A stretch of DNA of 19,937 bases. Source: Acidaminococcaceae bacterium (GTDB lineage: Bacteria > Bacillota > Negativicutes > Acidaminococcales > Acidaminococcaceae). Under the pieces are notes generated by a model that saw nothing but the letters and a program-made list of their open reading frames with translations, made no database searches and was not told the origin of the DNA. Location of the stretch: contig JALCSJ010000016.1 in assembly GCA_022653215.1 (NCBI GenBank), positions 1-19,937 of the forward strand, in the 5' to 3' direction. The translations under genes were made by a program, and so were the position numbers. Shown in pieces: positions 13,508 to 19,937 of the stretch (positions are counted from its first letter, which is position 1; the number at the start of each line of letters is the position of its first letter).

Positions 13508-16500
13508 ATGCCCACTAAATATAAAATTAAACCTGAAAAACATAAATTTTTAGAATTTGCTCAGGACCTGGGATTAACCAGGGATGAGCAAATTTCTTTG
13601 CAACGGCTTACTCTGAATGAAGTGGAAATTGATGAAATAGCAAAGACCTGGACTATTTTCGGAACTTCGGAGGAAGCCAAAAAAGATAATATTACTTTAG
13701 CAGGGGTAGCCCAAAAGCTTGCCCTTGCTTGTTCTCTTGTCAAAGCAAATTTTGTGGTAACCGGCATAGAAACAGCATCTACAGATGTGTGTCAAAGTCC
13801 TGCTTACCTAGAGGCCCTTAACCGGGTAAAAGGCACTACTTTGTCCGCCCAAGGAGAAGGTGTAGCCTATGGTAAAAAAGTTACCAAATCCCCCAGACCC
13901 ATGCACGATGTCCAAGAAGAAGAAAATAATGTGGTAGTGGAAGGAAAAATCGTCGCCTACAAAGAACGGGACCTTCGCACCGGCTCTGTTATGCTTAGCA
14001 TGATGGTAGCTGATGAGAAGGATGGCATCACTGCCAAAATACGTTTCGGTGATGGAAAAAATTCCCAGGACCTTCCTAAAAACATAGAAGAATATAAAAA
14101 GTTTTGCAAAAAGTTACCCATCGGCTCTCATATAGTCATGCAGGGCAATGTGGCAATCGATAAATATGAAAATTCGGAAATAGTCATGACATATGTAAAA
14201 GGCATTATGCTGAAAAAAGCAGAAGAAAGAATGGATAATGCCCAAGAAAAGCGAGTAGAACTCCACTGCCATACAAAGATGAGCAAAATGGATGGTATTA
14301 CACCTATCAAAGAACTGGTGCGTACTGCCATTAAATGGGGTCACAAGGCTTTAGCTCTCACAGACCATGGTGTTGTCCAAGCCTTTCCTTTTGCCTATGA
14401 TGAGGCTAAAGGAAAAGACATTAAGCTAATTTATGGTGTGGAAGGCTATCTCTGTCATTCCCGGGCAGAAAAAAAGAATTATCATATTATTATTCTGGCT
14501 CAGACTGTTGAAGGTTTAAGGAACTTGTATAGACTGGTTTCCCTTTCTCATTTGCAGTATTTCGGTGGCAAGCCTAAGCGTCCGCGTATGACCAAAGCTC
14601 TTTTGGAGCAGTACAGAGCAGGTCTGATTATTGGTTCTGCCTGTAGTGCAGGTGAATTGTATCAGGGTATTTTAAATGGAGCTTCTCACGAAGAACTGCT
14701 GGAAATTGCCAAGTTTTATGATTATCTGGAAATTCAGCCCACAGGAAACAATAGATATTTATTATCAGATGACAGATATCCCAATATTACAACTGAAGAA
14801 GATTTACAGAACATGAATAAAAAAATTCTGGCTTTGGCAGACGAAATGGGCAAACTCACTGTAGCTACCTGTGATGTTCATTTTCTTAAACCGGAGGATG
14901 CCTTAGCCAGACGTATTCTTCAGGTAGGTAATGGCTATCCTGATGAAGAACAGCCACCTGTATTCTTCCGCACCACGGAAGAAATGCTGGGGGAATTCCG
15001 GTATTTAGGTAAAGAAAGGGCTTTCGAGGTAGTAGTAAGCAATACTAATAAAATTGCCGAAAAAATCGAAAGCTTTAAACCTGTTCCCGATAGAGACCAG
15101 TTATATTCACCGGTAATTCCCGGTGCCGAAGAAAAAGTTAAAAACTTAACCTATGCCAAAGCCCATGAATTATATGGGCCTGAGTTAAATCCCAAGGTAG
15201 AGGCCAGATTAAAACAGGAATTAGATGCTATTATAGGCAATGGTTTTGCTGTTTTGTATTACATTGCCCATTTACTTGTGAAAAAGTCCAACGAAGATGG
15301 TTACATGGTAGGTTCCAGAGGCTCTGTAGGTTCTTCTTTCGTTGCTACCATGCTCAATATTACCGAAGTAAATCCTTTAGAGCCCCATTATCGTTGTCCT
15401 AAATGCTACCATACGGAATTTATTTCTGATGGCAGTGTAGAATCAGGGTTTGACTTGCCTGAAAAGCTTTGCCCTGAATGCGGCACTCCCATGGTACGAG
15501 ACGGACACAATATTCCTTTTGCTGTTTTCCTGGGTTTTCATGGAGATAAAGTTCCTGATATTGATTTGAACTTTTCCGGAGTGTATCAGCCTAAAGCCCA
15601 TAAATATACCGAAGAGCTTTTCGGCAGAGATAATGTTTGCCGGGCCGGTACCATAGGAACCATTGCGGATAAAACAGCTTATGGCTATATAAAAAAATAT
15701 TTTGAAAACAAAAATATTACGGTACGCAATGCCTATGTAGAAGGACTGATTCCTTCTCTGGTAGATGTGAAGAGGACAACAGGACAGCATCCCGGCGGCA
15801 TTGTTGTTATTCCCAGGGACTTGGATATTCAGTATATTACTCCTATCCAATATCCTGCGGATGATGAAACATGCGGTACTATGACTACCCATTTCGATTT
15901 CCATTCTATAGATGAGCGTATAGTTAAACTGGATATTCTGGGCCATGATGATCCTACCGTTATAAAAATGCTGGATAATTTAATGGGGCAGGAGGGCTAT
16001 TGCAAATCTATTCCTATTGCTGATCCTGATACTATGGAACTGTTTCTAAGCACAAAATCTCTTCATGTTACACCTGAAGCAATTGGTACTGAAGTAGGAA
16101 CCTATGGTGTACCGGAGTGCGGCACTAAATTTGTCCGTCAGATGATTTCTGATGTTAAACCTAAAAACTTTAGTGATTTGTTAAAGATTTCCGGATATTC
16201 CCATGGTACGGATGTTTGGCTGAATAATGCCCAGGACCTTATTAAAGAAGGGGTTCCTACAGAAGACACTATTTCTACCCGTGATGATATTATGAACTCT
16301 TTGATTAAACGCGGGATGGAACCAAGCATGGCATTTAAAATCATGGAATGGTGCCGTAAAGGTAAAGCTGCCAAAAAAGGTTTTACGCCGGAACAGGCTG
16401 AAGCTTTGGAAAAAGCTAAAATTCCCGACTTTTATGTTAAAAGCTGTCGTACTGTGCAATATCTGTTTCCTAAAGCTCATGCTGTAGCTTATGTAATTTC

Positions 16501-16990
16501 TGCTTATAGAATTGCGTACTGTAAAGTTCATCACCCTAAAGAATTTTATGCAGCCTATTTTACAGTTCGTGCACCTAAGTTCGACTATACTTTAGTCCGT
16601 CAGGGCAAGGATTACATGAAACGGTTTATCAAAAATGTCTATGCGCAAGGAACCAAGGCGTCCGTTAATGATAAAGACACCGTAACCTATTTGGAATTAG
16701 CTGTAGAAATGCTGGAACGTGGTTTTGAGTTTGAAGATATTGATATTTACAAATCCGACCCACATAACTTTCAGGTTACGGAAAAGGGCGTAAGAGTACC
16801 TTTGGGCGCTATTTCCGGTATGGGCGGTGTTGCTGCGGAAGGAATCGGTGAGGCGAGAAAAACAGGCCCATTTATTTCCCGTGAAGACTTAAAAAATCGT
16901 TCAAAAATCAGCTCAGCAGCACTGGAGTCCTTAGTTGAAGTAGGTGCTTTGGAAGGCATGCCTGCTACCGACCAAATAGAATTGTTCTGA
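13508..16990 (+). CDS. polC: DNA polymerase III alpha subunit, PolC type, lacking the inserted exonuclease domain
   Basis: The replicative polymerase of low-GC Gram-positive bacteria. Order: N-terminal domain, OB fold (about residues 145-240), PHP domain, polymerase core and C-terminal clamp-binding QIELF. Catalytic aspartates are D684 and D686 (PDIDLNF) and D809 (KLDILG); the structural zinc site is C630, C633, C655 and C658. At 1160 residues it is far shorter than B. subtilis PolC (about 1437). The PHP domain runs from YGVEGYLC (309-316) straight into NYHIIILA (324-331), where other PolCs carry a DEDDh proofreading exonuclease of about 190 residues. The PHP metal ligands H253, H255, D262, H287, E312, H326, C379, D456 and H458 all appear present. 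The N-terminal region is also about 80 residues shorter. The reading frame is clean, so this is not a frameshift. The start is ATG 13508, after a weak AAGGAAG. Confidence 0.97.
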   Translation: MPTKYKIKPEKHKFLEFAQDLGLTRDEQISLQRLTLNEVEIDEIAKTWTIFGTSEEAKKDNITLAGVAQKLALACSLVKANFVVTGIETASTDVCQSPAYLEALNRVKGTTLSAQGEGVAYGKKVTKSPRPMHDVQEEENNVVVEGKIVAYKERDLRTGSVMLSMMVADEKDGITAKIRFGDGKNSQDLPKNIEEYKKFCKKLPIGSHIVMQGNVAIDKYENSEIVMTYVKGIMLKKAEERMDNAQEKRVELHCHTKMSKMDGITPIKELVRTAIKWGHKALALTDHGVVQAFPFAYDEAKGKDIKLIYGVEGYLCHSRAEKKNYHIIILAQTVEGLRNLYRLVSLSHLQYFGGKPKRPRMTKALLEQYRAGLIIGSACSAGELYQGILNGASHEELLEIAKFYDYLEIQPTGNNRYLLSDDRYPNITTEEDLQNMNKKILALADEMGKLTVATCDVHFLKPEDALARRILQVGNGYPDEEQPPVFFRTTEEMLGEFRYLGKERAFEVVVSNTNKIAEKIESFKPVPDRDQLYSPVIPGAEEKVKNLTYAKAHELYGPELNPKVEARLKQELDAIIGNGFAVLYYIAHLLVKKSNEDGYMVGSRGSVGSSFVATMLNITEVNPLEPHYRCPKCYHTEFISDGSVESGFDLPEKLCPECGTPMVRDGHNIPFAVFLGFHGDKVPDIDLNFSGVYQPKAHKYTEELFGRDNVCRAGTIGTIADKTAYGYIKKYFENKNITVRNAYVEGLIPSLVDVKRTTGQHPGGIVVIPRDLDIQYITPIQYPADDETCGTMTTHFDFHSIDERIVKLDILGHDDPTVIKMLDNLMGQEGYCKSIPIADPDTMELFLSTKSLHVTPEAIGTEVGTYGVPECGTKFVRQMISDVKPKNFSDLLKISGYSHGTDVWLNNAQDLIKEGVPTEDTISTRDDIMNSLIKRGMEPSMAFKIMEWCRKGKAAKKGFTPEQAEALEKAKIPDFYVKSCRTVQYLFPKAHAVAYVISAYRIAYCKVHHPKEFYAAYFTVRAPKFDYTLVRQGKDYMKRFIKNVYAQGTKASVNDKDTVTYLELAVEMLERGFEFEDIDIYKSDPHNFQVTEKGVRVPLGAISGMGGVAAEGIGEARKTGPFISREDLKNRSKISSAALESLVEVGALEGMPATDQIELF

Positions 16991-17036
16991 AACAAGGAAA
17001 AAATCTTAGGAAATGCTAGAAAAAACCTTGCTTTGC

Positions 17037-17065
17037 TTGCTAAATAGCCGCTAAAGTGTTACAAT
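17037..17065 (+). promoter_or_regulatory. Extended -10 promoter for rimP-nusA-infB
   Basis: -35 TTGCTA (17037-17042), a 17-base spacer, and -10 TACAAT (17060-17065) preceded by TGT (17057-17059), an extended -10 element. It lies 47 bases past polC and about 80 bases before rimP, making the rimP-to-infB genes a separate unit. No convincing terminator was seen between polC and this promoter. Confidence 0.72.
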
Positions 17066-17090
17066 ATGTCCAGAATATTGAGGAAACGTT

Positions 17091-17123
17091 GAAAGAGTGG
17101 GTCCTAAACCCGCTCTTTCGTTT
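17091..17123 (+). promoter_or_regulatory. Leader hairpin upstream of rimP (candidate NusA-dependent attenuator)
   Basis: GAAAGAGTGGGT (17091-17102) pairs with ACCCGCTCTTTC (17108-17119), a 12-base-pair stem with one G-T wobble and a CCTAA loop. It is followed by GTTTAC, an interrupted T-tract. The hairpin lies in the leader of an operon encoding NusA. In B. subtilis the corresponding leader carries a NusA-stimulated terminator for autoregulation, and a weak U-tract is what such terminators have. Function here is inferred by analogy. Confidence 0.6.
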
Positions 17124-17147
17124 ACTAGAAGGAAAATGGGGGAACAT

Positions 17148-17606
17148 ATGGATAAGAAGGAAGTCGTTGCCGCAGTAACTAAATTAGCGGAGCCTATTGT
17201 GGCAGAAGCAGGCCTGGAACTGGTTGATGTGGAATATGTACGGGAACGGGATTGGTTTCTGCGGGTGTATGTGGACAAAGCAGGTGGCATTGACATTGAT
17301 AATTGCTCGGAAGTAAGCAGTAAGCTGGCGAAACTTTTAGACGAAAAAGATTTTATTAAAGAGCAATATTATTTGGAAGTTTCTTCACCCGGCATTGATC
17401 GTCCGCTAAAGAAGGATAAAGATTTTCTAGCTAATTATGGAAAGAAAATAGATGTGCAGTTATTTGCCGCTGTTAAAGGAAAAAAGCAATTGACCGGCAT
17501 TTTACAGGCACATACAGATGAAACCTTGACAATAGAAGTTGGCAAGGAAATGTTTAATTTAGAACGCAAACAAATTGCTGTGGTAAGACCACATATTGAT
17601 TTTTAA
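17148..17606 (+). CDS. rimP: Ribosome maturation factor RimP
   Basis: Assists assembly of the 30S subunit, promoting S12 and related protein binding. The 152 residues show the family pattern: LAEPIVAEAGLELVDVEY with an RERDWFLRVYVDK strand in the N-terminal alpha/beta domain, DNCSEVSSKLAKLLD, the conserved YYLEVSSPGIDRPL, and a C-terminal Sm-like beta barrel (about residues 90-152, KQLTGILQAHTDETLTIEV). In-frame ATGs at 17097 and 17136 are rejected: the first lies inside the leader hairpin and the second has no well-spaced ribosome site. ATG 17148 has GGGGGA close upstream and gives the usual N-terminus. The stop overlaps the ribosome site of nusA. The rimP-nusA pair is near universal in bacteria. 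Confidence 0.95.
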   Translation: MDKKEVVAAVTKLAEPIVAEAGLELVDVEYVRERDWFLRVYVDKAGGIDIDNCSEVSSKLAKLLDEKDFIKEQYYLEVSSPGIDRPLKKDKDFLANYGKKIDVQLFAAVKGKKQLTGILQAHTDETLTIEVGKEMFNLERKQIAVVRPHIDF

Positions 17607-17622
17607 GGAGGAATGGTTAAAA

Positions 17623-18828
17623 GTGAATGCAGATTTTGTGAAGGCAGTAGCTCAACTGGGGGAAGAAAAGGGTATAGCACCGGATATTTTGTACGGGGCA
17701 GTAGAAGAAGCTCTTGTCACTGCATATAAAAAGAATTTTGGCTCTGCACAAAATGTCAGAGTTGAATTAAATAAAATAAATGGGGATATTCATGTTTATG
17801 CCAGAAAAACAGTCGTTGAAACTGTGACTGATAAAGCACAGGAAATATCTTTAGACCATGCTATGCTGATTAATAAAAAATATCAGGTAGGGGATGTCTT
17901 AGAAGAAGAAATCACTCCGAAAAATTTCGGAAGGATTGCTGCGCAAAATGCTAAACAAGTTATTGTACAACGGATCAGAGAAGCGGAACGGGGCATGGTT
18001 TACGAAAAATATGCCAGCAGAGAAAACGATATAGTAAGCGGCGTTATTCAAAGAGTGGAAGGACATAATGTTTATGTGGATCTGGGTACGGCGGAAGGTA
18101 TACTCCTTCCTAATGAACAGATTCCTTCTGAAACATACCAATTTCACGAGAGAATTAAGTGCTATGTAGTAGAAGTTAAGAAAACAACCAAGGGTCCCCA
18201 GATTGTTTTGTCCAGAACTCATCCCGGCCTCTTAAAAAGATTGTTTGAGCTGGAAGTAGCTGAAATTCAAGATGGTACCGTAGAAATCAAATCCGTAGCA
18301 AGAGAAGCAGGCATGCGTTCCAAGATAGCAGTATACAGTTCTAATCCCAATGTTGATCCTGTAGGTGCCTGCGTAGGACAAAAGGGTATGCGGGTTCGTA
18401 ATATAGTGGACGAACTGCGGGGCGAGAAAATCGATATAGTTAAATACAGCGATGTGCCGGAAGAGTATGTTTCCAATGCATTGTCGCCTTCTAAGGTAAT
18501 TGCTGCTGTATCCGATGCTCCCAATAAGATCTGCAGGGTGATTGTTCCTGACTATCAGTTGTCCCTGGCCATTGGCAAAGAAGGACAAAATGCCAGACTG
18601 GCTGCTAAATTAACAGGTTGGAAGATTGATATAAAGAGTGAAACTCAAGCTGTGGAAGCTGGAGAATTGGTTTACGATGACGGCAGCAATCAAACACCGG
18701 AGTCTGCAGAAAAATCTTCTGAAGAACCAAGTGAAGCTGCAGTTCAAAATACCACTGATGGTACCACTGATACTACTGCTGACACCAACGAGATTACCCA
18801 AGATGATAAAGGCAGTGATAAAGAATGA
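17623..18828 (+). CDS. nusA: Transcription termination/antitermination factor NusA
   Basis: Binds RNA polymerase and nascent RNA, stimulating pausing and intrinsic termination. Domains in order: the N-terminal polymerase-binding domain (residues 1-125), S1 (about 134-203, GVIQRVEGHNVYVDLG), KH1 (containing VGACVGQKGMRVRNI) and KH2 (containing LAIGKEGQNARLAAKLTGWKIDI), then an acidic Thr/Asp/Glu-rich tail from about residue 346 to 401. It lacks the C-terminal acidic AR repeats of E. coli NusA, as usual in Bacillota. The start is GTG 17623; AAGGAGG (17605-17611) is 11 bases upstream, somewhat long, and the TTG at 17596 lies inside rimP. It overlaps ylxR by four bases (ATGA). Confidence 0.96.
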   Translation: MNADFVKAVAQLGEEKGIAPDILYGAVEEALVTAYKKNFGSAQNVRVELNKINGDIHVYARKTVVETVTDKAQEISLDHAMLINKKYQVGDVLEEEITPKNFGRIAAQNAKQVIVQRIREAERGMVYEKYASRENDIVSGVIQRVEGHNVYVDLGTAEGILLPNEQIPSETYQFHERIKCYVVEVKKTTKGPQIVLSRTHPGLLKRLFELEVAEIQDGTVEIKSVAREAGMRSKIAVYSSNPNVDPVGACVGQKGMRVRNIVDELRGEKIDIVKYSDVPEEYVSNALSPSKVIAAVSDAPNKICRVIVPDYQLSLAIGKEGQNARLAAKLTGWKIDIKSETQAVEAGELVYDDGSNQTPESAEKSSEEPSEAAVQNTTDGTTDTTADTNEITQDDKGSDKE

Positions 18829-19094
18829 AAACCAGGAAACTGCCCCAGCGAAAATGCCTGGGCTGCAACACTGTTAAACCAAAGCAAGACCTAGTACGTA
18901 TAGTTCGTTCTCCCCAGGGAGAAGTCCTTTTAGACAAAAGCGGCAAAAGACCGGGACGGGGCGCTTATGTGTGCCCCAATGAGGAATGTATAGTAAAAGC
19001 TATTACCGGTAAAAGCCTGGAGAAATCTTTAGGTGTTGCTATTAGTGATGATATAAAAAAATCCTTGCTTGAGGAATTGAAAAATGAAAAATGA
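18825..19094 (+). CDS. ylxR: YlxR family RNA-binding protein (RnpM)
   Basis: A small basic protein found almost always between nusA and infB. The 89 residues include RKCLGCNTVKPKQDLVRIVR at the N-terminus and GKRPGRGAYVCPNEEC in the middle, the two family signatures; its cysteines (C-x-x-C and C-x4-C) are arranged as in other members. B. subtilis YlxR has been reported to bind and modulate RNase P, hence the name RnpM; that role here is by homology. ATG 18825 overlaps the nusA stop (ATGA). Its 3' end overlaps ylxQ by 11 bases. Confidence 0.94.
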   Translation: MKTRKLPQRKCLGCNTVKPKQDLVRIVRSPQGEVLLDKSGKRPGRGAYVCPNEECIVKAITGKSLEKSLGVAISDDIKKSLLEELKNEK

Positions 19095-19380
19095 TCAAAG
19101 TTTACTTTTTGCTTTAGGCTTGGCACAAAAGGCCGGTAAAGCAGTATCAGGAGATTTTGCCGTCCAGGATGCCTTGCGTAAAGGCAAAGTTAAATTATTG
19201 CTTATTGCCAAAGATGCTTCAGAAAATTCAAGAAAGAGGTTGATTAATTTCTGCGAAGAACATAGTATTAGGACGGTAGACGTCCTGGATAGAGAGCAAC
19301 TGGGACGCTCCCTTGGTAAAGCACCAAGGACGGCTGTTGCTATTATGGATAATAATTTTGTTAAAATGATTGTGGAATGA
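19084..19380 (+). CDS. ylxQ: L7Ae/L30e/S12e family protein YlxQ
   Basis: A 98-residue protein of the L7Ae/L30e fold, which in relatives binds kink-turn RNA; B. subtilis YlxQ has been reported to do so in vitro, but its cellular role is unclear. The family pattern shows as LGLAQKAGKAVSGDFAVQDALRKGKVKLLLIAKDAS, then NSRKRL and the C-terminal LGRSLGKAPRTAVAIMD. It begins 11 bases inside ylxR and ends 18 bases before infB. The nusA-ylxR-ylxQ-infB order matches Bacillota generally. Confidence 0.94.
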   Translation: MKNDQSLLFALGLAQKAGKAVSGDFAVQDALRKGKVKLLLIAKDASENSRKRLINFCEEHSIRTVDVLDREQLGRSLGKAPRTAVAIMDNNFVKMIVE

Positions 19381-19398
19381 TGTCACGGAGGCGTGCGG

Positions 19399-19937
19399 AT
19401 GGGAAAACACAGAATATATGAAATCGCAAAGGAAATAGGTGTGGACAGTAAAAAAGTATTGAGCTTTTTAGCTAATCGTAAAATCGATGTAAAAAATCAT
19501 ATGAGTACAGTAGAAGACTCTGTACATGATTTGATTATTAAAGAAATGGGACCTAACAGGAAACAGAACCAAAATGCTAGACCGGCAGTAACGCCTGTTT
19601 CTCAGACTCCCAAGACAAATGTGCCACCGGCAGCGGCTCCTGTTCACCAGGATACCAAACCGAGTGCACCGCAAAATGCTGCCGGCAGTAAACCGGCAGA
19701 GCAACGTTCTGCAGAACCTACGCAAGAGAGAAAACCGTCTACGGGTAGCGGCAGTTCTATGCCCAAAATTATTATCCATAGGAACAACCCCAGTAAGCCA
19801 TACGGACAAAGTCAAAATGGCTCTAATAGACCATACTCTTCTGATGGTGGGCGTAATACAAATAGACCTTACAGTCAAGGTCAAAATTCTGGCAACAGAA
19901 ATTATCATGGAAATAGCAACAGACCATATCAAGGCAA
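19399..19937 (+). CDS. infB: Translation initiation factor IF-2, N-terminal part (3' truncated by window edge)
   Basis: The GTPase that places initiator fMet-tRNA on the 30S subunit and promotes subunit joining; only the first 179 codons or so are in the window, before the GTPase domain. The start ATG 19399 has GGAGG (19387-19391) 7 bases upstream. Residues 1-52 form the IF2_N helical domain (HRIYEIAKEIGVDSKKVLSFL, then IDVKNHMSTVED). A long Pro/Ala/Thr/Gln-rich linker follows, then from about residue 133 an Asn/Arg/Tyr/Gly/Gln-rich tract with recurring RPY units. Linker composition and length vary widely between species. The gene stays open to the window edge, with no stop. Confidence 0.95.
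   Translation, partial: MGKHRIYEIAKEIGVDSKKVLSFLANRKIDVKNHMSTVEDSVHDLIIKEMGPNRKQNQNARPAVTPVSQTPKTNVPPAAAPVHQDTKPSAPQNAAGSKPAEQRSAEPTQERKPSTGSGSSMPKIIIHRNNPSKPYGQSQNGSNRPYSSDGGRNTNRPYSQGQNSGNRNYHGNSNRPYQG
19795..19937 (+). repeat. Degenerate (N)RPY-type peptide repeats in the IF-2 linker
   Basis: KPYGQSQNGSN, RPYSSDGGRNTN, RPYSQGQNSGN, RNYHGNSN and RPYQG succeed each other, with 8-12-residue spacing and drifting sequence. The tract continues past the window edge. The DNA is imperfectly repeated (AGACCATA, AGACCTTA), suggesting old tandem expansion within the coding sequence rather than a separate element. Confidence 0.7.

Noticed and set aside
15443..15946. 167-codon minus-strand open frame
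   Set aside because: It is antisense to the polymerase core of polC, which is unmistakable; no family resemblance and no ribosome site seen.
13508..16990. Short PolC as a result of frameshift or assembly deletion
   Set aside because: The reading frame is continuous, the PHP halves join smoothly with conserved residues on both sides, and all catalytic motifs remain, so a natural domain absence is more likely.
16993..17030. CAAGG/CCTTG inverted repeat after polC as a terminator
   Set aside because: Five-base arms with a 28-base loop and no T-tract; not a credible terminator.
17097..17147. Upstream in-frame starts for rimP (17097 and 17136)
   Set aside because: The first lies in the leader hairpin; the second has its nearest purine-rich site only two bases away. 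ATG 17148 gives the normal RimP N-terminus.
19468..19932. 154-codon minus-strand open frame rich in Arg, Ile and Ser
   Set aside because: It is antisense to the repetitive IF-2 linker; the plus-strand frame has the start, ribosome site and IF2_N domain.

Overview
The window is a dense, almost entirely plus-strand stretch of a Bacillota (Firmicutes) chromosome. The phylum call rests on a Gram-positive-type DNA polymerase PolC, the rimP-nusA-ylxR-ylxQ-infB order, strong AGGAGG-type ribosome sites and frequent TTG/GTG starts. The order rpsB-tsf-pyrH-frr-uppS-cdsA-dxr-rseP-ispG-proS-polC-rimP-nusA-infB, together with an unusually compact PolC, makes a Clostridia/Negativicutes-type organism more likely than a Bacillus. 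The genus cannot be decided from the sequence alone. There is no sign of mobile elements, tRNA or rRNA genes, or CRISPR arrays, and no gene-free stretch longer than 300 bases.

Layout. (1) 1-673: 3' end of an Opp/Dpp-type oligopeptide ABC transporter ATPase. (2) 717-2399: its own promoter, then nifS-nifU, a minimal Fe-S cluster assembly pair. (3) 2462-4344: rpsB-tsf (ribosomal protein S2 and EF-Ts) with an extended -10 promoter, a foldable leader and a strong terminator. (4) 4355-16990: a long head-to-tail cluster from a new promoter: pyrH, frr, a 76-residue unknown protein, a 2[4Fe-4S] ferredoxin, an embedded intrinsic terminator, uppS, cdsA, dxr, rseP, ispG, proS, an mgtC-family gene and polC. 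(5) 17037 to the right edge: a promoter and leader hairpin, then rimP-nusA-ylxR-ylxQ-infB, with infB cut by the window edge.

The genes cover translation (S2, EF-Ts, ribosome recycling, ProRS, RimP, IF-2), transcription elongation and termination (NusA), MEP isoprenoid synthesis (Dxr, IspG) feeding undecaprenyl phosphate (UppS), phospholipid synthesis (CdsA), membrane proteolysis (RseP), UMP phosphorylation (PyrH) and replication (PolC). Fe-S chemistry recurs: NifS/NifU make clusters, IspG uses a [4Fe-4S] cluster and a low-potential electron donor, and a ferredoxin lies in the same cluster as ispG.

Most of the window is ordinary core-genome content. The most interesting point is PolC. It lacks the 3'-5' exonuclease domain normally inserted in its PHP domain, yet the PHP domain appears to keep a full set of metal ligands. 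That suggests either PHP-based proofreading or a proofreader encoded elsewhere. Second-tier points are the terminator inside the pyrH-polC cluster, the structured rpsB leader, the rimP leader hairpin resembling a NusA-dependent attenuator, and the small unknown protein coupled to frr.
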